DNA from: Hygrocybe punicea
Taxonomy: Eukaryota > Basidiomycota > Agaricomycetes > Agaricales > Hygrophoraceae
Direction: 5' to 3'
Assembly: GCA_963556145.1 (NCBI GenBank)
Contig: OY744472.1
Coordinates: forward strand, 186,001-250,000
Length of the DNA: 64,000 nucleotides
The notes under the pieces were generated by a model, which had not been told where the DNA came from, did not search any database, and saw only the letters and a program-made list of their open reading frames with translations. Below are positions 35,591 through 45,968 of this stretch, in pieces. The first letter of the stretch is position 1. Every line of letters starts with the position of its first letter. A program made the position numbers and the translations under genes.

Positions 35591-35607
35591 TGGAGCCCAC
35601 CGCGAGG
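35591..35607 (+). other. Putative primer-binding site
   Basis: TGGAGCCCACCGCGAGG starts with TGG two bases after the LTR end, as expected for pairing with the CCA end of a tRNA. The tRNA was not identified. Confidence 0.45.
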
Positions 35608-36116
35608 GATAATTCAGTGTCATCATTCATTCATTCCATAACCCTACACTTTCCTTTCGTCATCTCGAAATAACCCTTGCTGCAGCACTCTACACATCCG
35701 ACTCCCGTTACCCGACCTCTTTACATCCGACATCCGATGCCTCGACAATCCAATCGCCAACTGCCACACTATCATTTGGGTTTGATTCTCATAATATTTT
35801 CTCTTCTTTAACGACTACGATTGTCTAGTATCACGTACAACTTCGAACCCGCTCTTGCGCGGCCGACCCAACGGCCGTTTACCGCTTTAGGAAACTTGCA
35901 CAGCCACGATCCAACACTCTCGTTTTCGACTCGAACTTCGTCACATCCACCGTCCACAATCGTTTATAGACCTCCAACACGCTCGGAATCCCAATCCCCA
36001 CCGATACCCGTCGAAAAACCGCGACCGGAAAGCCCCAAAACATCGACTCGCCCAACGGCACTCACGCGTCACTCACAACTTGGAACAGACGGATCGCCGT
36101 GCAACGGGTTTAGCCT

Positions 36117-37916
36117 GTGCACCCCCAGCCGCTCGCGTCTAAGAACTCGCACTTGTCACCGAATACAAGCCTTGACATGCCCCCGTCGTCTGAGCCCGCG
36201 AAGTTACCAGCAAACCACGTCACCGCCCTCCACGAGTCCGTACGAGCAGCCCCGCCGCGTTCGAGCCCTCAACACCGTGCTATAGCCCCACGACACCAGT
36301 CCCGAGCCCTCACGAGCCGTCCTCGCCATTATCGAGCCCCCAACGCGTCGCCACGTCATCCCTCCTCGTGCCCCCGCCTAGTCGACATCTCCGGCCGCTC
36401 ACGCCCTCGATGGACACCCCGTCACCTCGCACCGCTTCCCAGAGTCCCACATCGCCCTTCGCAAGCCCTCACGAGCCGTCCTCGCCGTCATCGACCCCTC
36501 ACGCGTTGCCACGTCATCCTTCCTCGTACTCGACATCACCGGCCGCTCAAGTCCTCGTTGGACCACCCTCCGCTTCGTACTAGTTCCCAAGTCCCCACAA
36601 CGCCCCTCGCGAGCTCTCACGAGTCGTCTTCGCCGTCATCAATGCCCCACACGCGTGCCACGTCAACCAACCTCAAGCCCCCGCGAAGTCGACATCTCCG
36701 GCCGTCCACGCCCTCGTTGGACCTCCCCGTCGCCTCGTACCGCTTCCTACAGCCCCACGACACCACTCGCGAGCCCTCACGAGCCATTCTCGCCGTCATC
36801 GATGCCTCACGCGTTGCCACGTCATACTTCCTCGTGCCCTCGTACTCGACATCCCCGGCCGCTCACGTCTTCGTAGGACCCACCGCCGCCTCGTACCAGT
36901 TCCCAGCAACCTACATCGCCCCTCGCAAGTCCGTACAAGCCGTCCCCGTTGTGTTCAAGCCCCCAACGACATATCATGCCACCTCGCCTCGTGCCGCCGC
37001 GTTCGCCAACCTAGCGCCAACGACCACCGCGTACAACCACCTTCCACACCCACGTTCACGCCTCCGCACCTCGACATGGCTCCCTACTGTCCCAAACACG
37101 TCCGCCCCCGTCCCTCGTGGTCCCACGCAAGCAGCCACGTCACTCCCCGTCGACCCCGACTTCCCAGCCGTCCCCGTCCTCGTCCACTCCCCTTCGACCC
37201 CCTACGCCCTCGACCAACTCCACGACGTCCTTCAAGTCCATTCGCGAGCCAGACGAAGCCCTGTTGAGTTACGCCCGCGAAACCGTGACCACCGGCCGCT
37301 CAAACCCGTTCCACGACCTGACGCACCCATGTCAAAATCCCCACGCATCTATCCGCCACGAAAGTACACGAAACGCTATCCGTATCACCCCACTCCATCT
37401 CCCAGTCCCCGTCGTCTCATCCGCCCACGTCATCCGCCTCCGTCTCCAACCTCGATCACTCGTTTGCCGCCTCCTCGACCTCTCGCCATCCTCGAACGAC
37501 CTTACGAAACCACAATCCACGTCACGCAACCCCACGTTCCCTCTTATCCGCCCACATCATCCGCCTCCGTCGCCCTACGTCGCCCTATGCTATACCGCCA
37601 CATCGACCACCCGTTACCGCTTCCTCGACCTCTCGCCAACCTCGAACGACCTCACGAAACCACGATCCACGTCACGCAACCCCGTCTTATCCGCCCACGT
37701 CATCCGCCTCCGTCGCCCTACGTCGCCCTATGCCATACCGCCACACCGGACCACCCGTTCTCCGCTCCCTCGACCCCACGCAGCCCCATGTTCGCCTCCG
37801 TAGCCCCGAATTCGAGTCCCTCCGCTAGTCAAGACACCTCCGTTGTCGGATCCCCGCCCGGAACGTCCCAAAACGTGTCGACGGCACCCGAAGCACGCCT
37901 GAACGCCCTCCCGTGA
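36117..37916 (+). CDS. 599-codon Pro/Ser/Arg-rich open frame inside the nested LTR element
   Basis: A long open frame (MHPQPLASKNSHLSPNTSLD at its start) of very biased composition, rich in Pro, Ser, Arg and His, with no recognisable domain. The DNA beneath is C-rich and partly built of degenerate repeats of about 146-160 bp: related CCTCACGAGCCGTCCTCGCC copies lie near 36309, 36468, 36614 and 36774, and another repeat pair near 37473 and 37623. Overlapping frames are open too. It could be a highly diverged Gag-like product or, more likely, a compositional accident. Confidence that it is translated is low. Confidence 0.2.
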   Translation: MHPQPLASKNSHLSPNTSLDMPPSSEPAKLPANHVTALHESVRAAPPRSSPQHRAIAPRHQSRALTSRPRHYRAPNASPRHPSSCPRLVDISGRSRPRWTPRHLAPLPRVPHRPSQALTSRPRRHRPLTRCHVILPRTRHHRPLKSSLDHPPLRTSSQVPTTPLASSHESSSPSSMPHTRATSTNLKPPRSRHLRPSTPSLDLPVASYRFLQPHDTTREPSRAILAVIDASRVATSYFLVPSYSTSPAAHVFVGPTAASYQFPATYIAPRKSVQAVPVVFKPPTTYHATSPRAAAFANLAPTTTAYNHLPHPRSRLRTSTWLPTVPNTSAPVPRGPTQAATSLPVDPDFPAVPVLVHSPSTPYALDQLHDVLQVHSRARRSPVELRPRNRDHRPLKPVPRPDAPMSKSPRIYPPRKYTKRYPYHPTPSPSPRRLIRPRHPPPSPTSITRLPPPRPLAILERPYETTIHVTQPHVPSYPPTSSASVALRRPMLYRHIDHPLPLPRPLANLERPHETTIHVTQPRLIRPRHPPPSPYVALCHTATPDHPFSAPSTPRSPMFASVAPNSSPSASQDTSVVGSPPGTSQNVSTAPEARLNALP

Positions 37917-38730
37917 CCCGCCGTACCCGTCTGCGATCTAACAGAGCCCAACGTCGTCACTGTATGAACCCGCCGCAGAACCGACACCCGTGTCTAGTCA
38001 CCACACCCGACCACCCGTTCTCGACCAATCCGCTACATCGGTTCCGGTTCCGGATCCGCGACCTGCATCACAGCACCCGACTACGAACCCGGACGCGTTC
38101 CCAACGATTCCGCGGCATCCGGTTCCGGTTCCGGCTCAATTCGAGCATCAGGTTCCGGTTCCGGTTTCACATCCCGTACCCACCACCTTCGCACCCCCAT
38201 ACCCACCGAACCCGACCCTACGAAAACCCCTCACCGTCCATCGGCATAAGAAATATATACATAAATAGATTAAATAAATAAAAAGAAAGAAAAACGTCAG
38301 AGATAAAAGAAAGATAAAAAGAAATACACTCGTTCCTGACACGCCCGACACCCGCATAATACACCCGACGTACTCGACACACCCGCTTATGAATCCGTCG
38401 CACCCAGCGAACCCGTTTACGAACCCGCCGCACCCGCTTACGAACCCGATGCACCGCTTCACTCATTCCCCACGCACCCGACTCATCCGCTCACGCACCC
38501 GCATTCCACCCATTGACATCGCTCTCCGCTTTCCATGACCCACCATTTCCGCCACCGTTTCGACCCAGACACAATGTTCCCTGTCTCGGCTTCGATTCCC
38601 AACCCACCCGACTTTATATTTCAGTTCCATGGGGGAGAATGCTTCCCCACGGGTCCAAGCCGGTGCTGAACCGCCTAGTATGAGGCTGATATCACAGCCG
38701 TTGATTATCGCCCCCATATTAGTATTGACA

Positions 38731-39012
38731 TATCGAACCTCCGCCATCGTCTATCGAACCTCCGCCGTCGTCCATCGAACCTCCGTCATCGTCCATCGAA
38801 CCTCCGTTGTCGTCATATCGTATCGAACCTCCGCCATCGTCCATCGAACCTCCGTTTTCGTCATATCGTATCGAACCTCCGCCGTCGTCCATCGAACCTC
38901 CGTCATCGTCCATCGAACCTCCGTTGTCGTCATATCGTATCGAACCTCCGCCATCGTATATCGAACCTCCATCGTCGTCTATCGAACCTCCGTTTTCGTC
39001 ATATCGTATTGA
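38731..39012. repeat. 21-bp minisatellite
   Basis: About 13 units of TATCGAACCTCCGCCATCGTC and variants, some extended by ATCGTATCG to about 30 bp. It lies inside the nested LTR element. All frames are open because the unit is a multiple of three. Confidence 0.9.
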
Positions 39013-39610
39013 ACAACCACTGTCGTCATATCATGTCTACCCCTACGCCACCGTTTCCGCCACCCGTTGACACAGCCACCAAAGCCGCCGACCCTAACTC
39101 GACCCGCCTAGACCGTCTTTATCATCCACTTGTGTTTTATTTCGTTTCCGCTCCTGCCTTACTCGTCTCCGTCACCCGCCCCCAATCCTATGTCACGTTT
39201 AGTTTTATCCCGACTTGATTTCTATCGCGTCCCCTCTTTCCGATACCCGACATTTATTTATTTTCTCATCTATTTTGCGTTTCCACTCCCCATTTGTCCC
39301 GTTTTTGTAGCTTTCCATCTTTTCTTTCATTTCCGCTCAGTTCCCATTTCCTCCAGTTCTATGTACTTTGTTTCCTTTTTCCTCGACACCGGCTTCACTC
39401 ATTTCGTTCCCCATTCGCCGCTCTCAGCCTCCGACCGTCCATCGAGTTCCGCTAGTCACCATCTGCTCTCCCCCTTTGCATTATCCATAACCCGCCTCGT
39501 CCCGTCGAGCCCGATTCCATGACCACCACGTCGGCCTCATCTCACGCATCCGAGTCCCGAGTCCACATAGTATAGACCAGGGATGGTCTTTATTTAAAGT
39601 ACCCTGGAGA

Positions 39611-40518
39611 TGTAGAGGGTCGACATCCCTCTGAGTCCGTATCCTCGATATATCACGAATCCGGACGAACCCGATGCCTCTATCCAACTCGCATTCGAAC
39701 CCGACGTAACCCGACGCAACCCGACGTGACGTGACATGACGTGACCCGACGTGACCGACATAACCCGACGTATGCCGCTTCGTCACAGCCGCTCTCAGAC
39801 CAAATCCGGCAGCCTCAAACGCCTCGGAGTTCCAATTCCAGGAGATGGATCTCTTCGGACTCAATCCCCGACTTCGGATTTACTTTATTTATGCATCCCA
39901 TCGTCCTTTCGGAGATATGTAGGACTTTCTAGATCTTTTCCTTGCATATTCGTTTTCCCCTCCATTTCCTGTCTTCGTTGCTTTGCAACCCCCCTTTCCA
40001 CTTCCCCATTCCAGTGTTTCTTTGTAGTTTCTATCGGCCGAAGTAGACATGTCCGAAAGTAGCTACACACTCATGTACTATAAAAACGGTCCCCGACGAC
40101 CGTACAAAATAACATACCCTTAGTCCCCGTTTCCCTCATAGTCAGAATCACCTTTTAATCCCTTCAAATGCTCGTCCACGTAGACCCTTAGCTTTTTATA
40201 GTCCTCTTCGTCGTCTTTATCGTTGTTCCCGTATATTTGTTCATTGTTTCCGACCCGACCCGACCCGACCCGCCGTACCCGACATCGTCGGCATCGTCGG
40301 GTTCTTCTTTATTTTTCCGTTTTCACTCCGTTCATCACCGGATTCGTCATTATTAGTCCAGTTTTATGCGGCGGCTTTACTTTTACTAACATTCCTTTAC
40401 TTTTACTACTATTCCCGACACTGACTTATCCAGTCACTTCTACGCTGACACCCACAGGTTAGGATCTTTATAATATTTCTTTATATAGTTCCGAAGCCAC
40501 CAAGAACCCGCATCTACA
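39611..40518 (+). repeat. 3-prime LTR of the nested element
   Basis: 908 bp, essentially identical to 34681-35588; TATAAAA at 40079-40085. It is followed by GCGC, the right copy of the target duplication. Confidence 0.95.
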
Positions 40519-43500
40519 GCGCATGATCTCCCGCTTGACCCACTCCAAAAATGGACGACTGTTCGCCCTGCCCAATCCATCATCCACGTGGATCGCGATG
40601 AGGCATTCCACGTCTTCACCACGCCAGCGCCCGAAGAAGCTGAAGAGGGCGTGGTCGACCTCCGAGCGGCGCAAACCCAGACGTTCAAGCACACCACGAA
40701 GCTTTTTGTACCAAACCCGAGACGCCTGTTTGAGGCCGTAGATGGACTTTAGGAGGCGCATGATGAGGCCATCGGTGGTGGAGTGGCCATTGGGCAGGAC
40801 GCAGTCAGGGCGCAGACGAAATCCGTCGGGTAGAGCCATGTATAGCTCTTCCTCAAGCTTGCCCCACAGGAAGGCACAAGTGGCGTCAAAACACTGGAGG
40901 TGCCACCCACGTTGGCAGGAGACCGTGGCGACCAGACGAACGGATGCAGTCTTGGCAACGGGAGCGAAAGTCTTGCCAAAGTCGATGTGGGGAACCTGAT
41001 GGAAGCCCTTTGCGACGAGCCGGCCTTTCAGAACTACTGAGTCGCCGTCCAACTTGTTCTCGAAAACCCAGTGATTGCCGATAGCTTTCCGGCCAGGAGG
41101 CAGGACCGTGAGTACGTAGACGCCCATGGTGTGGAGGGTATCGAGCTCTTTCACAACGGTGGCCTCCCACACGTGGAAATCAGGGTGACGGCATGCTTCA
41201 GAAAAGGTGGCGGGAGGAATGCGAAGATCGTAGGAAGGTGAGGACGGGTTGCGTGGGCGGTCACTGCGAATGGACAAGAAAGCAGACTCTGAGCAAATGA
41301 GGTCCACGTAATCGTCATCAAAAACGTGGTGGACGACAGGCGAGTCATCAGACAAGACACAAGAGGTCGAGTCCTTTACCCGTTCAAGACGACCAGATGC
41401 TAACTTCTCACGGTGAGCCTTAGACGCGGAAACCGACGCCGCGTGAAGTCCACCAAGAGCAGTGACGATGTGGTTGCGATCGGAACGTGCACGCGGAGGG
41501 GGGAGTGGCTTTGCGGTATGAGTGTGCGACTGCAATGGCGCAACCGGGGAACCAGCGTTGCTGGAAGCGGACGTGGGGAGAGAGGAAAGAGAAGAGCAGT
41601 CACTAACGAAGGAAGGAACTACGGTGGGATTGGAGCTACGTGATACGCCTACTTCTACTGAAGATGAAGAACAAGTAGACAAGGGCAAAGGAGGAGCTGT
41701 CTGGTGACATGAAGAGGAACTCGCGTCTATAGGGGAAGGGATAGAGGAGGAAGAAGAGCTAGGAGAATGCGTGTCTACGGGAGACAGAACAGAGGTGGAA
41801 GACGAAGAGGGGAGAAAAGAAGGCAAAGGGAGAGGACGAGAAAGAACATTGGGGACATCATCAGGCGCGGCGCCAGGGAGCAGGGCACACGACTCGTCGA
41901 AAATCACGTCGCAAGAGTTGAAAAACCGACCCATGGTCACATCACGGACGCGGTAGCCCTTGACACCCTCAGGATATCCCATGAAGAGACACTCGCGTGA
42001 ATGAGGGCCGAGTTTTGTTTGCAGTTCGAGTGGGACACAAGCAAAGCACCGGACACCCCACACACGAAGGTGGGAAACGTCCGGGCGCTGTCCAGTTAAC
42101 GCGTGGAGAGGCGACCGGCCATGCGGGAGGACCTTTGAAGGAGTGTACATGAACAGATAAGCGCAGGTGAGAGCTGCCTCGCCCCAAAGATTGCGCGGCA
42201 CGGCCACCCCAGCCATCATAGACAGGAGACGACTCTCGATAGTATGAATGATGCGCTCGGCACAGCCGTTCTGTTGATGGGCATAGGGAGCACAAAGCTG
42301 GCGCTGGATGCCGTGCTCGACAAGATAGGCCATGAACGCATCGCCGAGAAATTCACCGGCATTGTCCATGCGTAGGGTCTTGAGCTTGTGGCCGAAATGC
42401 TTCTCCCAGCGCGGGTGTACCACCTGCAGTGCCGAGAGGGCCTGGTCCTTCATGGCGAGGAGTTGAAGGTCCAAGGCGTGCAGATTGTCATCAAGGAAAA
42501 TAATGAAGTAGAGCTTGCCATGAGGTGTTTGGATGGGGAAAGGGCCGCACATGTCACTGTGAACCAACTCGAGGGGAAGACTCGCGCGAGACTCTGAGGA
42601 AGTGTGAGGGCGACGGACGTGCTTGCCAATGATGCAGGCCTCGCAAGTGGAGAAGGGGGCACTGGAAAATGAGATGCCCTCTGAGGAGGAGGCGAGGAGC
42701 TTAACGGCAGCTTCACTCGCGTGGCCAAGCCGAGCGTGCCACAGGTCCCGAGAGGAAGAAACTTTGGCAAAGGCGGAAAGCTCCGAGGTGGGGTCGGCCA
42801 CAGGGGTGGAAGATGCCATGACAGGATGCTCAGGCAGGACGAACTCAACATCCACGAAACCAAGACGATTCTCAAGGTGACGCATGTAACACACAAGGCG
42901 ACCGGAGGCAGGAGGCGTACTGATCGTGACTGCGTTGTCCATGAAGTTGCAGCCAAGGCCGCGGTCTACAAGCCGGCCAACCGAGAGCAAGTTGATGACG
43001 GCGGAGGGTGCGTGCAGGCAGTCGCGCATGCGTATCCGCAACGTCTGCCCTGCCCAGCGAACAAGAGCGATGCAGTCACCCCTACCCAGGGCCTCCAGCA
43101 TGCCGTGGTTGGCCGTGCAAACATTCGTGGCCTGCGTGGCATCATAGGACCAGAAAAACGAACGGTCCTTAACGAGATGCGAGGTGGTGCCTGAGTCAAG
43201 CAGAGCCGAGAGCCTGTGATGGGCCAGGAATGCAAGTTCGACGGAGGAACAGCTGAGGTCGCCAAGGATGGCACTGGGCAACAAGCTGCCATGGGGAAGC
43301 ACCGCGTTTGCGACATCGGAGCGAGATCCAGACCGCGAGTGGCTGCCGGGACGAGAGGAGTTGGTAGAGCGCGAAGCATCGCGTTGGACCATCCAGTCGG
43401 GCTTTTGACCAGCCATGCCACCACCAGGGGCGAAGCAGTGATCATTATCATGCGAGGATTTGTGGCAGTTGGTGCAAACGACCCCACAAGGGTTGTTGCG

Positions 43501-44367
43501 ATGCTTGCAGATGGGGCGATCAGAATCCTTTGCCACATTCGCAAACACGCTGCCAGGGCCAGGAAGGGGCGCTGAGGCAAGGACGTGCTGGGATTCCGCC
43601 AAAATGCGGGCACAAACATTCTCGGTGGAAATCACTGCAGGAGGGTTTTGTGCAGTGGCGGCGGAGATCGCTGCCAGAGTGATTTGCTTGAAGACAGCCC
43701 AGGACCCGGAGTTGGGGATGCCGAAGAGTAGCTGATAGACCGCATCGGGATCGCCATACGCAACGCCAGCACAAGAGAGCTGCTTGCGGGCCTGGTTAAA
43801 ATCACCTAGGTAGCGTTCCGCATCAGAAGTGTCCTTGAGACGAAGAGAAGCTATCTGGGCACGAAGAGCAAATTGGGCAGCGGCATTGACGCGTTCATAT
43901 GTTGACTTAAGATAAGCCCAGGTCATCTGCGAGCTGTCTTCGCAGCGCAAAGGAATGTTCGAAGAGACGAGCGGAGAGATGCGACGACGAATGATAGCAT
44001 TGGCTTTGGAGTCGCCAACAATGAAGGCTCGGGCCTTGGCGACTTCGGCGTCAGAGCTCTTGCCAGAGACAGGACCTGGAGAAAGGGTGCCGAAATTGAC
44101 CAGGTCCTTCGGGTCGACGCCATCGCTGATGAACATCCAGAGTTCTTCACCCAGAAGGGTGTAGCGCATGGATTTGGCCCAATCCCGATAGTTGCGGGCA
44201 CCCTCAAGAAGTGGAATGTGGTCTAAACGCAGGTTGGACATTTCTTAATAAGGGCCTTAGAGAGGAAGTAATGACGTGTGGTTCAAGGAAATAACGCGAG
44301 GACAGAGGTACTAGATCGAGTGGACGAGCGCAAAAAAAAAAATTTGTGCGCTGCAGGACTCAGAACC

Positions 44368-44664
44368 TGTAAGAGACTCAGTCATGAAGGATAAAATGGA
44401 CTGATATTGTACTACCTGTGAGAGACTGAGTACAAATGGTGAGAGAAGAACAAAGACTACCGGAGAAGAATCTCACCTCAGTCACGAAGGATAAAATGGA
44501 CTGAGGGAAGTGCGAGAAGGAAACGGAGGTATATAAGGGAAGCTGTGAACATGTGAAAATGGGAACGGATGTATAATGACGTAGTTACGAGGGAATGAGG
44601 TGACGTAGGGAATGTGTATCGTGACTAAGAAGGAAAGAAAGGTGTCACTATTGACTATCTAACA
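44368..44664 (-). repeat. 5-prime LTR of the young copia element
   Basis: 297 bp, partner of 33494-33790. Followed by GGGGC (44665-44669), the right target duplication. Confidence 0.93.
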
Positions 44665-44669
44665 GGGGC

Positions 44670-45968
44670 AGCTTCAAATGATTGGAGACAGTTGCTTTGT
44701 CCAGTGTTTGTGGATGAAATGATTCAGACATATTGGTACTGTTATGAATGTCCTACATATCTTCACCAAATTTGAACTGTTGCCAGTGCACTTGTAATGC
44801 AATCATGACCAACACCATTGTTTTGTACTTGATGGAAATTTGGATGGTTAAAAACTTGCAAATTTCTCATATGGACAGTTGGATTTGGGACTAGTGGAGT
44901 GGATTTAGACAATGTTGAAGACTCCAAGGCCAAAAGTTCACTTTACATGGCAATCAGAGTTGAATACAATAGATGGTGGTACAATTGTGAACAGAGCAGA
45001 GACAAGATCATTGGCAAGAAAAGGGACTATGGAGACATATATAAAGTGCAGGATGCCCACAATAGAGTTATGAGATTGATTTAGAAGTGAGCCCCAAAAG
45101 GAGATTCAGAACCCATATAAGACATGAAAACATGACCAAACAACTTGATTATGAATCATAATTGATGCCATCATCACATGATAATTAGAAGCCAAACTCG
45201 GACTAATTTCCCACATTAACACAGATTCCCCCCCCAACTTGCATGGACTCTTTCTCCATAACCGGTCTGCCGATTTCTTAGAAAATTGGTACAGAGCACC
45301 TCCGTAGTGTGCCCAATGGATTGCCAACTTAAATCTGCAACAATTTCATGTCCCAGAATTGTATATATATACATAGAAGACCGGTATAATTTTCCATTTC
45401 TCACAAGCCCAACGCTAGTCTTAGCCTAACTCTTTTACAAAACACTATATATAATTGTCCAGTGCCATCGTCCAGTCCACCCTCGTCGATTTCTTCCCCC
45501 TCAGCCCTGTTGGATGCCATTGCAACACCAGCAACATGGGCGACCATCTGCCCGATGTACTGGTTTGCCGTTTGAATCAATGATGAGTGATCAGCAACTG
45601 TGATAGGGCTAGCATTTGGTGAAAGTGGCTCCACAGCGGTCACCCGCATGTAGGCATTGTGTAGGACAGCGAGAAAGCTGCGTGATCGTAGTGGCATAGT
45701 AAGTTCGTGTGCAGCCCGGTTGGGTTAAATTAAATTGCCATTCAAATTTACTCCACCTTATTGTCGCGGTACTGCACGTGGTCCCTTCTAGATTTTCAGT
45801 GGCAATGAACTGTGTTTGTTGTACGGTCATTTCTTGGTGAAACTACGTTGTCTCTCTGTCATCTGCACCTATGCCGAGCCAGTGAGTAAATCCAGCACTT
45901 TTCCTATGATTTTAACTGAGAGACCCTCAGTCGATGCAAGAACAGTAACTGCAATGTGAAATTCAGCA
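44670..45968. other. Flank without a recognised gene
   Basis: A plus-strand frame 44899-45084 and minus frames 45697-45401 and 45830-45609 are open. The minus frame 45697-45401 (LRSRSFLAVLHNAYMRVTAV at its start) has a protein-like composition and could be an exon of an unrecognised gene, but nothing confirms it. The end of this stretch would hold the promoter of the helicase gene. Confidence 0.35.

Larger units (their letters stand above)
34681..40518 (+). mobile_element. Very young LTR retrotransposon without recognisable pol, inserted in copia RT
   Basis: Two 908-bp LTRs (34681-35588 and 39611-40518) begin TGTAGAGGG and end CATCTACA. I found one difference (35542/40472 area, T versus A). 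GCGC precedes the left LTR and follows the right LTR, a 4-bp target duplication; deletion of the element with one GCGC restores the copia frame. A likely primer site TGGAGCCCACCGCGAGG lies 2 nt inside the left LTR (35591-35607) and fits plus orientation, as does a TATAAAA box in each LTR. The 4.0-kb interior shows no protease, RT, RNase H or integrase motifs. It is presumably mobilised in trans, a LARD-like arrangement. Confidence 0.93.
33798..44241 (-). pseudogene. Copia Gag-Pol polyprotein, split only by the nested LTR element
   Basis: The frame runs 44241-40519 (1241 codons) and resumes at 34676 to a stop at 33798 (292 further residues). Across the insertion the junction reads EIMR / EFGLKDLG once one GCGC is removed, so the ancestral polyprotein was about 1533 residues with no other break. 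Motifs in order: Gag zinc knuckle CTNCHKSSHDNDHC (about residues 252-266); protease LLDSGTTSHLV (about 346); integrase HARLGHA and CEACIIGKH (about 500-550), HSDMCGPF and MDNAGEF; RT FGKTFAPVAKTASVR, IYGLKQASRVWYKKL and HVDDGLG (about 1217); RNase H DSDWAGLQDW and LSLTESEYMAL (from about 1385). All catalytic residues I can identify are kept. It is inactive only because RT is cut after HVDD. Confidence 0.93.
33494..44664 (-). mobile_element. Young Ty1/copia element carrying a nested LTR element
   Basis: Bounded by two 297-bp LTRs (33494-33790 and 44368-44664) that differ at about 7 positions, with perfect 5-bp target duplications GGGGC (33489-33493 and 44665-44669). Subtracting the nested insertion (34681-40518 plus a 4-bp duplication) leaves a copia element of about 5.3 kb. 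The likely primer site GGTTCTGAGTCCTGCAG (minus sense, ending 44367) resembles that of the older copia copy. A purine tract TGAGGGGCTG lies at 33800-33791 and overlaps the stop codon. Confidence 0.95.

Noticed and set aside
41767..43735. Plus-strand open frames across the copia polyprotein
   Set aside because: They are antisense shadows of the intact minus-strand Gag-Pol frame.
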